Source of the DNA: Saccharomycopsis malanga
Taxonomy: Eukaryota > Ascomycota > Saccharomycetes > Ascoideales > Saccharomycopsidaceae
Direction of reading: 5' to 3'
Assembly: GCA_004014935.1 (NCBI GenBank)
Contig: CP025326.1
Span: 1-64,000 of the forward strand
Length of the DNA: 64,000 bases
Positions 28,454-36,943 of this stretch are shown piece by piece. Positions within the stretch are counted from its first letter, which is position 1; the number at the start of each line of letters is the position of its first letter. The notes beneath the pieces were generated by a model. It was not told the origin of the DNA, ran no database searches, and saw nothing but the letters and a program-made list of their open reading frames with translations. Position numbers and translations under genes: made by a program.

Positions 28454-30793
28454 TCAATCAACCTTTTTGATAGATTCTGGCAAAACAAAGTCTTTTGTTT
28501 GTTGAACGGATTCTGGCAACGGCAAACCAAAGGCAAACTGTCCCTTGTTGTCATTCTCGGGTGTTTTCAGGACAGTGGAATTGTTTTTGATCAATATGTT
28601 CTCATTGTAATTCACCAGACGATTACCGCGTAATTTCCTTCCTTCTTTGGCAGGCGGTGGTGAAGCACTATGTGATATTTGGGTCTGGTTGACTACTAAT
28701 GGCTTTGTATTATCATTATACGGTTTGAAATACTTCTGTCGCTCGTTTTCAGACTTGAAAAAACTAGAGACTGCGTGGCGGTTTTCAATTTGGTTGGCTA
28801 GCTGTTGGTCTACCAAAGGGGTTAATGTATCTTCATAAGAATCGAGGATAAACGATTTATTCTGCAAAGCATGTTGATCCACATCGACAATTGTTTCCTG
28901 GCTATCAGGAATACACTGTGAAGTTTCAGGGGGTTCAAATCTAGATAGTTCTTTAGTATTGAAATATTTTGTCCCAAATCTGGGGCTGAACACCACTTTA
29001 CAGTCTTTATTAATTTTCAATACAGTTTTTTTGATGCTGGGCGATTCTTCCAGATGAGTTGGTTTATGATGCCGAATGTATTTTCTCTCAGCTTGAGATT
29101 TTCTACGTTGTTTTAGTTCTTCTAATGTTATATCGTCTGGGTCAGAGTAACTGTCTGACTCGCTTTCTGGGTCAGAGAGACAGAAGCCAAAACACCCAAA
29201 GTTCCGGGGCACCTGCAACGCTTCCTTGGTCCGTATGTAGGAAAGAAGTTCGTTTTTGCTGTTCCAGTAGCTTTTGAAGAAACTCAATATTTTGAAAGTC
29301 TCATATAGAGTCAATAATGCGATTTTCACCAAATACTGGAGACACTGGTGGAATGTTTTGAAATTTGAAAGATTCTGTTCTAGTATGGACTCCTCCGGGG
29401 CTGTGTTTGGAAAGTTGTCTAGAAACCCGACTACAAAGGGATTCAAATATGTGAGCTTCCTTAGTAGTTTGATTATCTGCCGGTCTTTGGCGGTGATTTG
29501 TATAGGATATGTTGATCTGCTGATGTCGACATCGTTCAAGAGGCGGTCTGACGAATATAAAAGGGTTTCCGCTAGTTTGGGAGAAATGTATACATTACTG
29601 TCTTCTACAGGAGGGGATTTCACCAACAATTTTTCAAAATTGCGCAAATTGTTGAAAACGGCATTTCCCGCTCCTTTAATCTCTTTCAGCTCATAATCTT
29701 GTACCCGGAAATTGACGCTGGAGTTGTTTCTCATATGGCCGGTTTCGTATTGCTCCTTGTATCCTTTGTCTGCAATTAGCAACTCCCTGAGCTGTTCATA
29801 CAAGTTCAAGCACGGGGAATTTGGCTCAGAGTTCAATATGTTTTCAAGCAGCCTGTTATTTGGCTGCTCAAGAAGCGTTTTCAACTTGTCGTAATTGGGG
29901 CTTTTATCGTCATTATTGGCATGTATCTGGAAATGGTAGTAATTTATATACGAAACAATAAACGATGAGTTGTGATGATATTCCACCGACTTGAACAAAT
30001 GAGAAATGGTCTCTCTATCGCATGTAGCACAAGCGTTGATGACAATGTTAACATACGAAGTGCTCAACAGTCTAGTTTCCGAGTGAAGCAAGTGTATGAG
30101 CTCATGAAAATAGGATTCCAAACCAAGGACATCATCCAAGAACTTTGTACGGTCTACACTGGCCAATGTTTTTTCAATTTTCAATTTGGCCTTGTGATAT
30201 TTGGAGAAGACGTTATCATTCAATGGGTCCTTCATTGATTCAAGCATTCTGGCCTCGCTTTTGATATGTTCTGATTTGCTACGTAGATTGAATAAATGGG
30301 AGCTTACTCTTTTGTTTCCATTCCCCACCACAGTAATAATACTTTGATTGGTTTTTTCCATCAATAACTGATAATCTATTTGATCGTGCTGCAGAGTACT
30401 CTTAGATAGCAACACAGACGTTTCACTACTATCCAAACTCAAATAATTGTCAGCCCAATTGAACAAATTGTTACAACTTGATTCATCTTTGATATCAAGA
30501 TCACATCCATTAAGAAGCTCTATTCCACTCCCCTCAGCATTTTGAATCAACATCCGATCAAAATTGAATATATATTCATCAGTGCTCTCCGAATCATCCT
30601 TGAGAGTCGATATCAACAGCTTGTCAATCCGAACCAGCTTATCTTGCTTCAGTACAGGCAACTGTGTTACCAAAGAAGACCTTAAGGTCCTTTCCGTCCC
30701 ATTTCTTGGTGCATGGGCCTTGATTCGTTGACCCGCCTTGTATCTCTCTTGCAAAGCCACCCTCCCACCAGAAACACCTATTCGTTCGGCCAT
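28454..30793 (-). CDS. Unrecognised 779-residue protein
   Basis: I do not recognise this gene. The frame is intact from ATG 30791-30793. The N-terminus is basic (MAERIGVSGGRVALQERYKA), the middle is rich in helical, hydrophobic-spaced segments (about 200-350), and about 485-515 (YLVKIALLTLYETFKILSFF) could be a membrane-associated or buried helix. It is followed by a short Cys-containing stretch (FGCFGFCL) and an acidic Ser/Asp segment (DPESESDSYSDPDD). The last roughly 200 residues are polar and probably disordered. It is divergent with NOC2 and convergent with PLP1. Its 3' flank is formed by an antisense-oriented SINE only about 10 bp past the stop codon. No function is proposed. Confidence 0.75.
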   Translation of the reverse strand: MAERIGVSGGRVALQERYKAGQRIKAHAPRNGTERTLRSSLVTQLPVLKQDKLVRIDKLLISTLKDDSESTDEYIFNFDRMLIQNAEGSGIELLNGCDLDIKDESSCNNLFNWADNYLSLDSSETSVLLSKSTLQHDQIDYQLLMEKTNQSIITVVGNGNKRVSSHLFNLRSKSEHIKSEARMLESMKDPLNDNVFSKYHKAKLKIEKTLASVDRTKFLDDVLGLESYFHELIHLLHSETRLLSTSYVNIVINACATCDRETISHLFKSVEYHHNSSFIVSYINYYHFQIHANNDDKSPNYDKLKTLLEQPNNRLLENILNSEPNSPCLNLYEQLRELLIADKGYKEQYETGHMRNNSSVNFRVQDYELKEIKGAGNAVFNNLRNFEKLLVKSPPVEDSNVYISPKLAETLLYSSDRLLNDVDISRSTYPIQITAKDRQIIKLLRKLTYLNPFVVGFLDNFPNTAPEESILEQNLSNFKTFHQCLQYLVKIALLTLYETFKILSFFKSYWNSKNELLSYIRTKEALQVPRNFGCFGFCLSDPESESDSYSDPDDITLEELKQRRKSQAERKYIRHHKPTHLEESPSIKKTVLKINKDCKVVFSPRFGTKYFNTKELSRFEPPETSQCIPDSQETIVDVDQHALQNKSFILDSYEDTLTPLVDQQLANQIENRHAVSSFFKSENERQKYFKPYNDNTKPLVVNQTQISHSASPPPAKEGRKLRGNRLVNYNENILIKNNSTVLKTPENDNKGQFAFGLPLPESVQQTKDFVLPESIKKVD

Positions 30794-30995
30794 ACTAACA
30801 AGCCGTTTCCAAGATGTTCCAGAAAAACCAACCCAAGATCTGATTTAACAACCCTTCTTACAACTTACCACCATCATCATCATAAGTCATCACCTTCTCA
30901 TGACGGTTGGAAGGGTCCGGATCCGTACTGAAAAATTTTGCCTCGTGATTCTTGCATGCGTCTGCAGCATGCGTCGAATCCTAAAGCGGAAATGG

Positions 30996-31050
30996 CATCG
31001 CTGAAATTTTTTTTTTTTTTTTTTACTTTTTAATTTCCAAAATTTTTTTT
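30996..31050 (+). promoter_or_regulatory. PAC/RRPE-like sites upstream of NOC2
   Basis: CATCGC (30996-31001) is the reverse of the PAC core GCGATG, immediately followed by TGAAATTTTTT, close to the RRPE (TGAAAATTTTT). A second AAAATTTTTTTT block lies at about 31038-31050. PAC and RRPE together mark ribosome-biogenesis genes in yeasts, which agrees with NOC2. The match is good but not exact. Confidence 0.5.
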
Positions 31051-31117
31051 GGTCAAATTTAGTGAAGGTGTATATATTGATAATTGTTGCAAGTTAATAG
31101 TAGAGGCGAGGAATAAA

Positions 31118-33382
31118 ATGGGCAAACCGACCAAATCAACCAAGAAATTTCAAGCGAAACATCTTAAGAGAACTTTGGATCATCGTAAAGAAGTGAAAAA
31201 GCATAAGCAATTGTTAGCTAAACATAAAAAAGGGAAAGGTAAAGGAAATTCTGATGGTGTGGCTAAGATAGCTGAGGAGGAGAAGGAAAACCCGTTTGAT
31301 GTTGACACGGACAGTGAAGATGAAAAGACGGATTTTGGGGTTATTGACAAAAAGGGGAAAAATGAGGTAATAAGTGAAGATGATGATATTTTTGATGAGT
31401 TGGATCAAATGGCTGATGAAGAAATCAAAAGTGATGACGAAGAAGAAGGGAATGATGAATTAGAAGAAGGGAATGATGAATTAGAAGAAGAGGAAGATGA
31501 TGATGATGATGAGCAGGAACAAAAAGAAGAACAGGATGAAGAAGATGAACAATCAGAAACTGATAAAATTGAAGTTACTGTAGAACTTGTTAAACAATGG
31601 GATAATACTCTTACCAAGGAACCAAGTCTCAAGATTATTAAGAATGTCACACAAGCTTTCAAATCTGCAGTGAATGTCCATCAGAATGGAGAAGATGGCA
31701 TGACGTCTACATATAAATATTTCGTTACCAGAGAAGGGGTATTCAACAAGTTGTTGTTTTTGACTTTGAAAAAATTGCCTGTTGCTATACAGAAGTTGTA
31801 TCCATTAGGGCTGAAATATAATAAGGAACATAACATACAAGTCCGTCAAGTGAAGAACTCTTCCAAATTGAAGCAATTGTCAGCAGTTTTGAAACTGCAT
31901 GCATTCTCTCTTATTACTCTTTTGAGTGATATCACCCGAACCAACTTGAACTTGCGGTTTATCTTGTTAACTCTTTCGTCGATATACGACATTTTTCCAT
32001 ACTTGCTCTCGTTCAGAACCTTGTTGAAGAAGATTGTAGGGGCCTTGGTTGGGTTATGGTCTACTTTGATCATGACATCGTCTGGCGAGAACATGGACTC
32101 TTTCCTAGATATCAATGTGTTGGCATTTTCTGTCATTCTCAACCTTTCCAAGGAGTATTCCAGTAACGTTTTAGAAACCATCATCAACGGCTGTTATGAA
32201 GGATTCTTGAAAAGAGCCCTTACATTGTCGTCGTCGATATCTTTAGATAGCTCCACCACTGATTTGGTAGCTTACAAGAAGTTGAAGTTGGTAGATTTCT
32301 TGAAGACTGGATTGATTGATTTGTTTAAGATTGATGTCAACTTGTCATATCAAATTGCTTTCAAATACATTCGGAAACTTTCCATTCATTTGAGAAACTT
32401 CTTGAAGAAAAACTCCAATATCAAGAATGACGCTGATAACAGTAAAAACTTGAGATTGATCTACAATTGGCAATTTATCCAGTCGTTAGATTTCTGGACC
32501 AGGTTCTTGGCTGACGTCTGCAATAACTCAAAGAAATCTCTTTCCTTGAACGAATTAATCTATCCAGTGGTTCAACTTTCCTTGGGAACCATGAAATTGA
32601 ATAACAGTTCCATTTATTTCCCCTTGAAGTTTTATTTGTTTGAATCTTTGACTTATTTGTCTTCCAAAACAATGGTTTACATTCCTCTTTTCAATATTTT
32701 TATTGAGTTATTGCAATCCAGCATTTTCAACAAAAACTTTTCTTCCTCCAAAGCCTCCAAAAAGAACTCTTCAGCCATACAAACGAACGCTTACATGAAT
32801 ACTATAGGTATCAAAGTCTCCAAGACACAGTTGAATACGTCTGAATATCAACTTTATGTGATCAACCATTTTTTGAACTCGTTGCAAAACTACTTGTCTC
32901 TTTATTTGAACAGCTTGGCGTTCCCTGAATTTTCCTTTGTCATTGCCAAAAGACTTAGACAATTCACCAAGAAACATGCCTCTGTTCATAAGAAAAACAA
33001 AGTCATGATTTTTTTCATCAAGGAAATCTCCAACTTGACTGTTAAGATTAATGAAAATGCAAAGTTTGTCACTTTGAAAAGAGAACATCTCGAAAGATTT
33101 GATCCTATCAACGTCCAGACTTTGAAAGATGTTCCAGAATCTGCTTTCCCCCTTTATAAATTCTTGAAAGCTAAACAAGACGTCTTGGAAGCCGGGAACA
33201 AGTTGCATCAACAATTGTTGCTCAGTGAGCAAATCAACGATGCCTCCGGAGCTAACGATAGAAAAAAATCACAGCAAGCAGCTGGAGAAGAGTATTTTGG
33301 TAAAGAAAGTAAATCAAAAGTCTCAGAAGATGTCAATATGGATAGCGATGATGAAGGAAGTAGTACCACTGGTAGCATTTAG
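31118..33382 (+). CDS. NOC2: Ribosome assembly factor Noc2
   Basis: Noc2 pairs with Noc1 and then Noc3 to move pre-60S particles from nucleolus to nucleoplasm. Start is set at ATG 31118 (MGKPTKSTKKFQAKHLKRTL), matching the family's MGK-STKKFQ-KHL start; the frame extends 23 codons upstream only from a TTG. The product is 754 residues. A basic N-terminus (to about 55) and an acidic Asp/Glu-rich region (about 60-165, with a duplicated EEGNDELEEGNDELEEE) precede the HEAT-like Noc2 domain (about 180-700), with LYPLGLKYNKEHNIQVRQVK and the late family block PEFSFVIAKRLRQFTKK. PAC/RRPE-like promoter motifs support the identity. Confidence 0.95.
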   Translation: MGKPTKSTKKFQAKHLKRTLDHRKEVKKHKQLLAKHKKGKGKGNSDGVAKIAEEEKENPFDVDTDSEDEKTDFGVIDKKGKNEVISEDDDIFDELDQMADEEIKSDDEEEGNDELEEGNDELEEEEDDDDDEQEQKEEQDEEDEQSETDKIEVTVELVKQWDNTLTKEPSLKIIKNVTQAFKSAVNVHQNGEDGMTSTYKYFVTREGVFNKLLFLTLKKLPVAIQKLYPLGLKYNKEHNIQVRQVKNSSKLKQLSAVLKLHAFSLITLLSDITRTNLNLRFILLTLSSIYDIFPYLLSFRTLLKKIVGALVGLWSTLIMTSSGENMDSFLDINVLAFSVILNLSKEYSSNVLETIINGCYEGFLKRALTLSSSISLDSSTTDLVAYKKLKLVDFLKTGLIDLFKIDVNLSYQIAFKYIRKLSIHLRNFLKKNSNIKNDADNSKNLRLIYNWQFIQSLDFWTRFLADVCNNSKKSLSLNELIYPVVQLSLGTMKLNNSSIYFPLKFYLFESLTYLSSKTMVYIPLFNIFIELLQSSIFNKNFSSSKASKKNSSAIQTNAYMNTIGIKVSKTQLNTSEYQLYVINHFLNSLQNYLSLYLNSLAFPEFSFVIAKRLRQFTKKHASVHKKNKVMIFFIKEISNLTVKINENAKFVTLKREHLERFDPINVQTLKDVPESAFPLYKFLKAKQDVLEAGNKLHQQLLLSEQINDASGANDRKKSQQAAGEEYFGKESKSKVSEDVNMDSDDEGSSTTGSI

Positions 33383-33891
33383 TTTACAAGTTTTTTATTT
33401 ACATGTACAAGTTGGTTTTATTAGAACTTTTATTTGTTCTTATTTTTCGTGTTGAACTGTAAGTGAAGGTGGTGGTTTTATAGAAATAAATATTTCAAGA
33501 GATTTACTATAGTTGTGGTCAATAATAAAAAGCTTAGTGTATCATTGGTAGTAAACATCTAAATGCTTCTAGTCTTGTGATCTGATTGACTAGATACCGT
33601 ACCCTTATTCTATTCTTGCTCTATCTACAGATACAATCCCTATTCTTTTCTTATTTCTTATTGGCTAGACTTATCATTTGGTCTACAACACTGCCACCTC
33701 CCTTTCTTCATTGTTTTGTGAGTCTAGACAGTCGTCAGGATATTCAATAACCTTTCAGGTATCTCACTAACCACTATTTAAGACTCTATTTCTTCCTTTC
33801 TTTTAGTCTTCTCTTATCCTTTTTATATAGTCAGTCTACGTTTTACCCATTTTCCGGTCAATACAAACTCATCTTAATATTACACCCAGTA
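33383..33891. other. NOC2 3' flank
   Basis: No gene is seen in about 500 bp of AT-rich sequence before the SINE target site. GTGGTGGTTTTATAGAAATAAA and nearby bases recur at about 34196-34260 (GTGGTGGTATTATACAAATA), so part of this flank is duplicated around the SINE. Confidence 0.5.
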
Positions 33892-33902
33892 AGATATTAT
33901 AA

Positions 33903-34089
33903 TAACCATTGGGCTATTTGGCTCAGTGGTCAGAGCTCTCCAAGAAGAGAAAAACAAGACCTAACAGGAACATGGGTGAGCCAACTATGATCAAAAGGAC
34001 ATGATAAGGCTTAACCAAGTACCCTTAGATATAGCGTATATACCAAACTGATATGTACTGGGCTTGAAATATAAGATTATTATTATTAT
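33903..34089 (+). mobile_element. SINE copy, short subclass, with perfect 11-bp target duplication
   Basis: AGATATTATAA flanks it exactly at 33892-33902 and 34090-34100. The 187-bp insert starts at TAACCATTGGGC, has the A box TGGCTCAGTGG, goes through GCTCTCCAAGAAGAGAAAAA and CAAGACCTAACAGGAACATG, lacks the B box and about 110 bp of body, then continues GGGTGAGCCAACTATGATCA to the standard end (CTGATATGTACTGGGCTTGA and ATT repeats). Confidence 0.9.
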
Positions 34090-34130
34090 AGATATTATAA
34101 AAATGATAATAAATAATATATCCCAATAAT

Positions 34131-34197
34131 GACCATCATAATATTCTCACCCATGTTCTGGCTAGGTCTTTTTTCTCTTCTCCGAGAGCACTGAGGT
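34131..34197 (-). mobile_element. SINE head fragment, inverted
   Basis: The reverse reading is CCTCAGTGCTCTCGGAGAAG, then AGAAAAAAGACCTAGCCAGA, then ACATGGGTGAGAATATTATG, as in the short subclass. The 3' part is missing. It forms an inverted pair with the copy at 33903-34089. Confidence 0.7.
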
Positions 34198-34253
34198 GGT
34201 GGTATTATACAAATAAATATTTCAAGAGGTTTTACAATAGTTGTGGTCAGTAA

Positions 34254-34417
34254 TAAAAAGCCCAGTAAGATATTGTGAATGAAAATAAATAAATATCATA
34301 AGGCCAGTAAGATAATAAATAAATATCATAAGCCCAGTAAAATAATAAATATCATAAGCCCAGTAAGATAATAAATATCATAAGCCCCGTACATAACAGT
34401 TCCCTATATACGCGCAA
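34254..34417 (-). repeat. SINE tail expanded into a roughly 26-bp minisatellite
   Basis: The reverse reading starts GCGCGTATATAGGGAACTGT and TATGTACGGGGCTTATGATA (a SINE 3' end). The segment GATATTTATTATCTTACTGG with GCTTAT is then repeated four to five times. The array ends about 7 bp from the stop codon (34424-34426) of the metallophosphoesterase gene. Confidence 0.7.
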
Positions 34418-34423
34418 GCAAAG

Positions 34424-36010
34424 TTAGACAGTGACAAAATAGTAGACAAAAACAAGATATATGGCGGCCAACTGAAGGGCAAAATTAGCAGCAAATCCAG
34501 CATAATCTCTGTTTTGCAAGTTTTTATGATTCAACTGTTGTTCCTGGGGCAAAAAGCCAAAGGAAACTTTTGATTTGTTGTACTTTTTGCCATTATTTGA
34601 ATGTGCAAAGCAGAAACGTAGAAACGGCACGCGTTGTATTATGAATTGTATGGCTGGCTGGGCAACTTTGCAGGCCTTCTGCTCTACGGAGAGATAGGTT
34701 AGAGGGTATATTTTGAAAAGCACCCAGAAGATTAATGTGAATAGAAGCAAGGCGGCGTATGTGTAGAGAGTGGGGAATGGGGCGTAAGGATAGCATATTT
34801 GAGTTTGGAAAGTTTTCTTGTTAGGATTGAGGGCTGCTTCGTGTTGATTCAATGGGTTGTAGAGGGACAATAGCTGGGCAGCAGGATAATTGACACCCAT
34901 ATTCATTGAAAAAGACTTGACGGTGATTTCTGTTGATTTCTTTTGAAAAGTTGAATGAATTGAGCGGTGGGTGGCCGAATACACATGATCAACTTCACAA
35001 TAGTCGTGATCGTCGCCAGAAAAGATGATATCAGGCTGCAACTTGCTGAGTAGCTCGTTGGTGAGATCAGGAAACAAAACCGTCTGGAAAGTTCCACCGT
35101 TGACCAAAGGAAACGGCTTTTTATGTTCACGAGGCCCACGACATGGCTGGGCACGAGGGTCACGGAAAAAAGGCACATGGGTCAACAAGACACGCGGCAA
35201 TAATGGTTCCCCTTTGCTGCGCTGCACAGAGTCCTGTGCTGGCAAATATTCAGCAGTAAGCCGGTCGAAATAGTCGCGAGCTTCCTGGTATATGGAAGAA
35301 TCGTTGTTGTTGGTTGCAGACAAGGCAATGGTGTCCAAAAAGAGAAACGTGTGATTGCCAATGTTGACGTGGTCGTTGCTGTCGCCGAAAATCACCTTGA
35401 ACCGGTCTACAATGGTTCGGTTCATCGTCTTATCCCAGCCGGCATCATGGTTGCCTAGTATGTTGAAGTAGAATCGCCGGTTTGGGTACGCTGGAAAGAT
35501 TCTGTTGAATCGTTTCCATTCTGCATACCAAACCGCATCGTCGTGCCATTCTCGCCCACCGTCAAACAAGTCGCCAAGAAATATCGTGCTGTCTGGCTCG
35601 AGCTGCTCCTGCAACAATTTGTAATTGTTCGCCATGTAATTGTCCGATATTTTCGCCGTCACATATTGTATCCAGCCCGGCCGCTTGGGATAAGTATGTG
35701 CATCTACAAGTTGGGGATCTGCTATCAATAGTACCCGATGCGGAAATACACTCTTGTCGCCGCCAAACTCCTCCCATTTACTCCATTCACAGTCTCTGAT
35801 TGCACCCCTCGGCTTTATCCGTTGGAAATGGAACATTATCATACTCCATACACACGCCATCACAAGTATTCGGCTCCACTCTATCCGCTTCAATATATTC
35901 ACACCCCCTCCTGGCTTCTCCAGCAATTCCACTCCATTATCAATTCCCCCAGAACTCCCATAAAGCGGAAGCTGCGAATTTCCCCCTCGCTTTCTCAAAG
36001 GCTCTGCCAT
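34424..36010 (-). CDS. ER metallophosphoesterase of the Cdc1/Ted1 family
   Basis: Cdc1/Ted1/PGAP5-type enzymes remodel ethanolamine phosphate on GPI anchors in the ER and Golgi. Start is set at ATG 36008-36010 (MAEPLRKRGGNSQLPLYGSS); the open frame runs eleven codons further only from TTG. The product is 528 residues. A membrane segment at about 50-65 (WSRILVMACVWSMIMFHF) precedes the calcineurin-like fold with its metal-binding motifs: IADPQ, FLGDLFDGGREW, ILGNHDAGWD, LLTHVPFFRDP and SGDDHDYCEV. Two hydrophobic segments follow near 400-425 (YAALLLFTLIFWVLFKIYPL) and at the C-terminus (FALQLAAIYLVFVYYFVTV). Choosing between CDC1 and TED1 needs a tree. It ends immediately beside a SINE-derived repeat. 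Confidence 0.88.
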   Translation of the reverse strand: MAEPLRKRGGNSQLPLYGSSGGIDNGVELLEKPGGGVNILKRIEWSRILVMACVWSMIMFHFQRIKPRGAIRDCEWSKWEEFGGDKSVFPHRVLLIADPQLVDAHTYPKRPGWIQYVTAKISDNYMANNYKLLQEQLEPDSTIFLGDLFDGGREWHDDAVWYAEWKRFNRIFPAYPNRRFYFNILGNHDAGWDKTMNRTIVDRFKVIFGDSNDHVNIGNHTFLFLDTIALSATNNNDSSIYQEARDYFDRLTAEYLPAQDSVQRSKGEPLLPRVLLTHVPFFRDPRAQPCRGPREHKKPFPLVNGGTFQTVLFPDLTNELLSKLQPDIIFSGDDHDYCEVDHVYSATHRSIHSTFQKKSTEITVKSFSMNMGVNYPAAQLLSLYNPLNQHEAALNPNKKTFQTQICYPYAPFPTLYTYAALLLFTLIFWVLFKIYPLTYLSVEQKACKVAQPAIQFIIQRVPFLRFCFAHSNNGKKYNKSKVSFGFLPQEQQLNHKNLQNRDYAGFAANFALQLAAIYLVFVYYFVTV

Positions 36011-36316
36011 GCTTTTGTCTATATATACTTGGTTGCCGTTCAATACACAATCTTTTTTTACTCGCTATTGACGCGTGTGCTGTTAATTATATATCGTATT
36101 TGTTGATTTTCTACTACTTTTTCACGCTTTTCCGCTATTTTTCCTCTATTTTCCACCATTTTTCTCCATTTTCCCCCAAAACTTTTCACCGTAGTGCTCA
36201 TAGAATCGTCCATGTAGTGCGCTTAGCAATACATATAAGACTGACATGCACTACTTTTAAGGCTTACATGCACTACTTTTAACCTACACTAGCCACTGTC
36301 AAACCGTTTACAACAA
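36011..36316. other. Upstream region of the Cdc1/Ted1-type gene
   Basis: No gene is seen; pyrimidine-rich with a repeated CATGCACTACTTTTAA near 36247-36282. Confidence 0.4.
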
Positions 36317-36724
36317 TCAAATATTGATTGGCGCAACCGGATAGTAATCAATAGAGCTGAGAAACAGTGCTACTCGTCTGTAATGTGCGTTGGCGCGCGC
36401 CTCACGTGCCTGGACTTTAGCACCCCATACTCCAAAGGTTTGTCCAAAGGTTTGTTCAAAGTTTTGGTGAATTGTCTGCAACGACACCGGAACCAGTGGC
36501 GCCAGCTCAATCACCAGCGGAATAATCTGTTTTGGTACCTCTTTGGCTGGTTTGGATCGACTTTTCGCCTTCTTTCTTCGCTTAAGTGCTGGCAGGGGGT
36601 GGGTCATGCACGTATCAAGTGCGACGTGCTTCACAGGCTCATCAAAAACTATTTCTGGAATGGGTTTGAGCGGGAAACAGCTCTGATGAAACGTTTTGAG
36701 GTCCGTATCGGTGATTGTAAACAT
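36317..36724 (-). CDS. Hypothetical 135-residue protein
   Basis: The frame has a true ATG (36722-36724) and a Lys/Arg-rich block (LKRRKKAKSRSKPAKE, about 48-63) that could be a nuclear signal. I recognise no family. It is divergent with NUP192 and in tandem with the Cdc1/Ted1-type gene. A second open frame overlaps on the other strand, so coding status is uncertain. Confidence 0.4.
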   Translation of the reverse strand: MFTITDTDLKTFHQSCFPLKPIPEIVFDEPVKHVALDTCMTHPLPALKRRKKAKSRSKPAKEVPKQIIPLVIELAPLVPVSLQTIHQNFEQTFGQTFGVWGAKVQAREARANAHYRRVALFLSSIDYYPVAPINI

Positions 36725-36943
36725 GTTGGTGGTTAGAGATTATAGCTTGTCAAAAAATAGGCCAGTTCCAATTACTACTCAATTTATATCCCAAGCAAGG
36801 TAGGGTAATGCAAGACACCCCACACCATCAAACGTTATTACCCTCCTGTTGATTTTTCATGTCTTAGCGCTAGTGTAAGCTATGGTATAATAGTAGAGTT
36901 TGGATAAATAAAGAGGATAAACAAGAGGCAATTGGTAGGCAAG

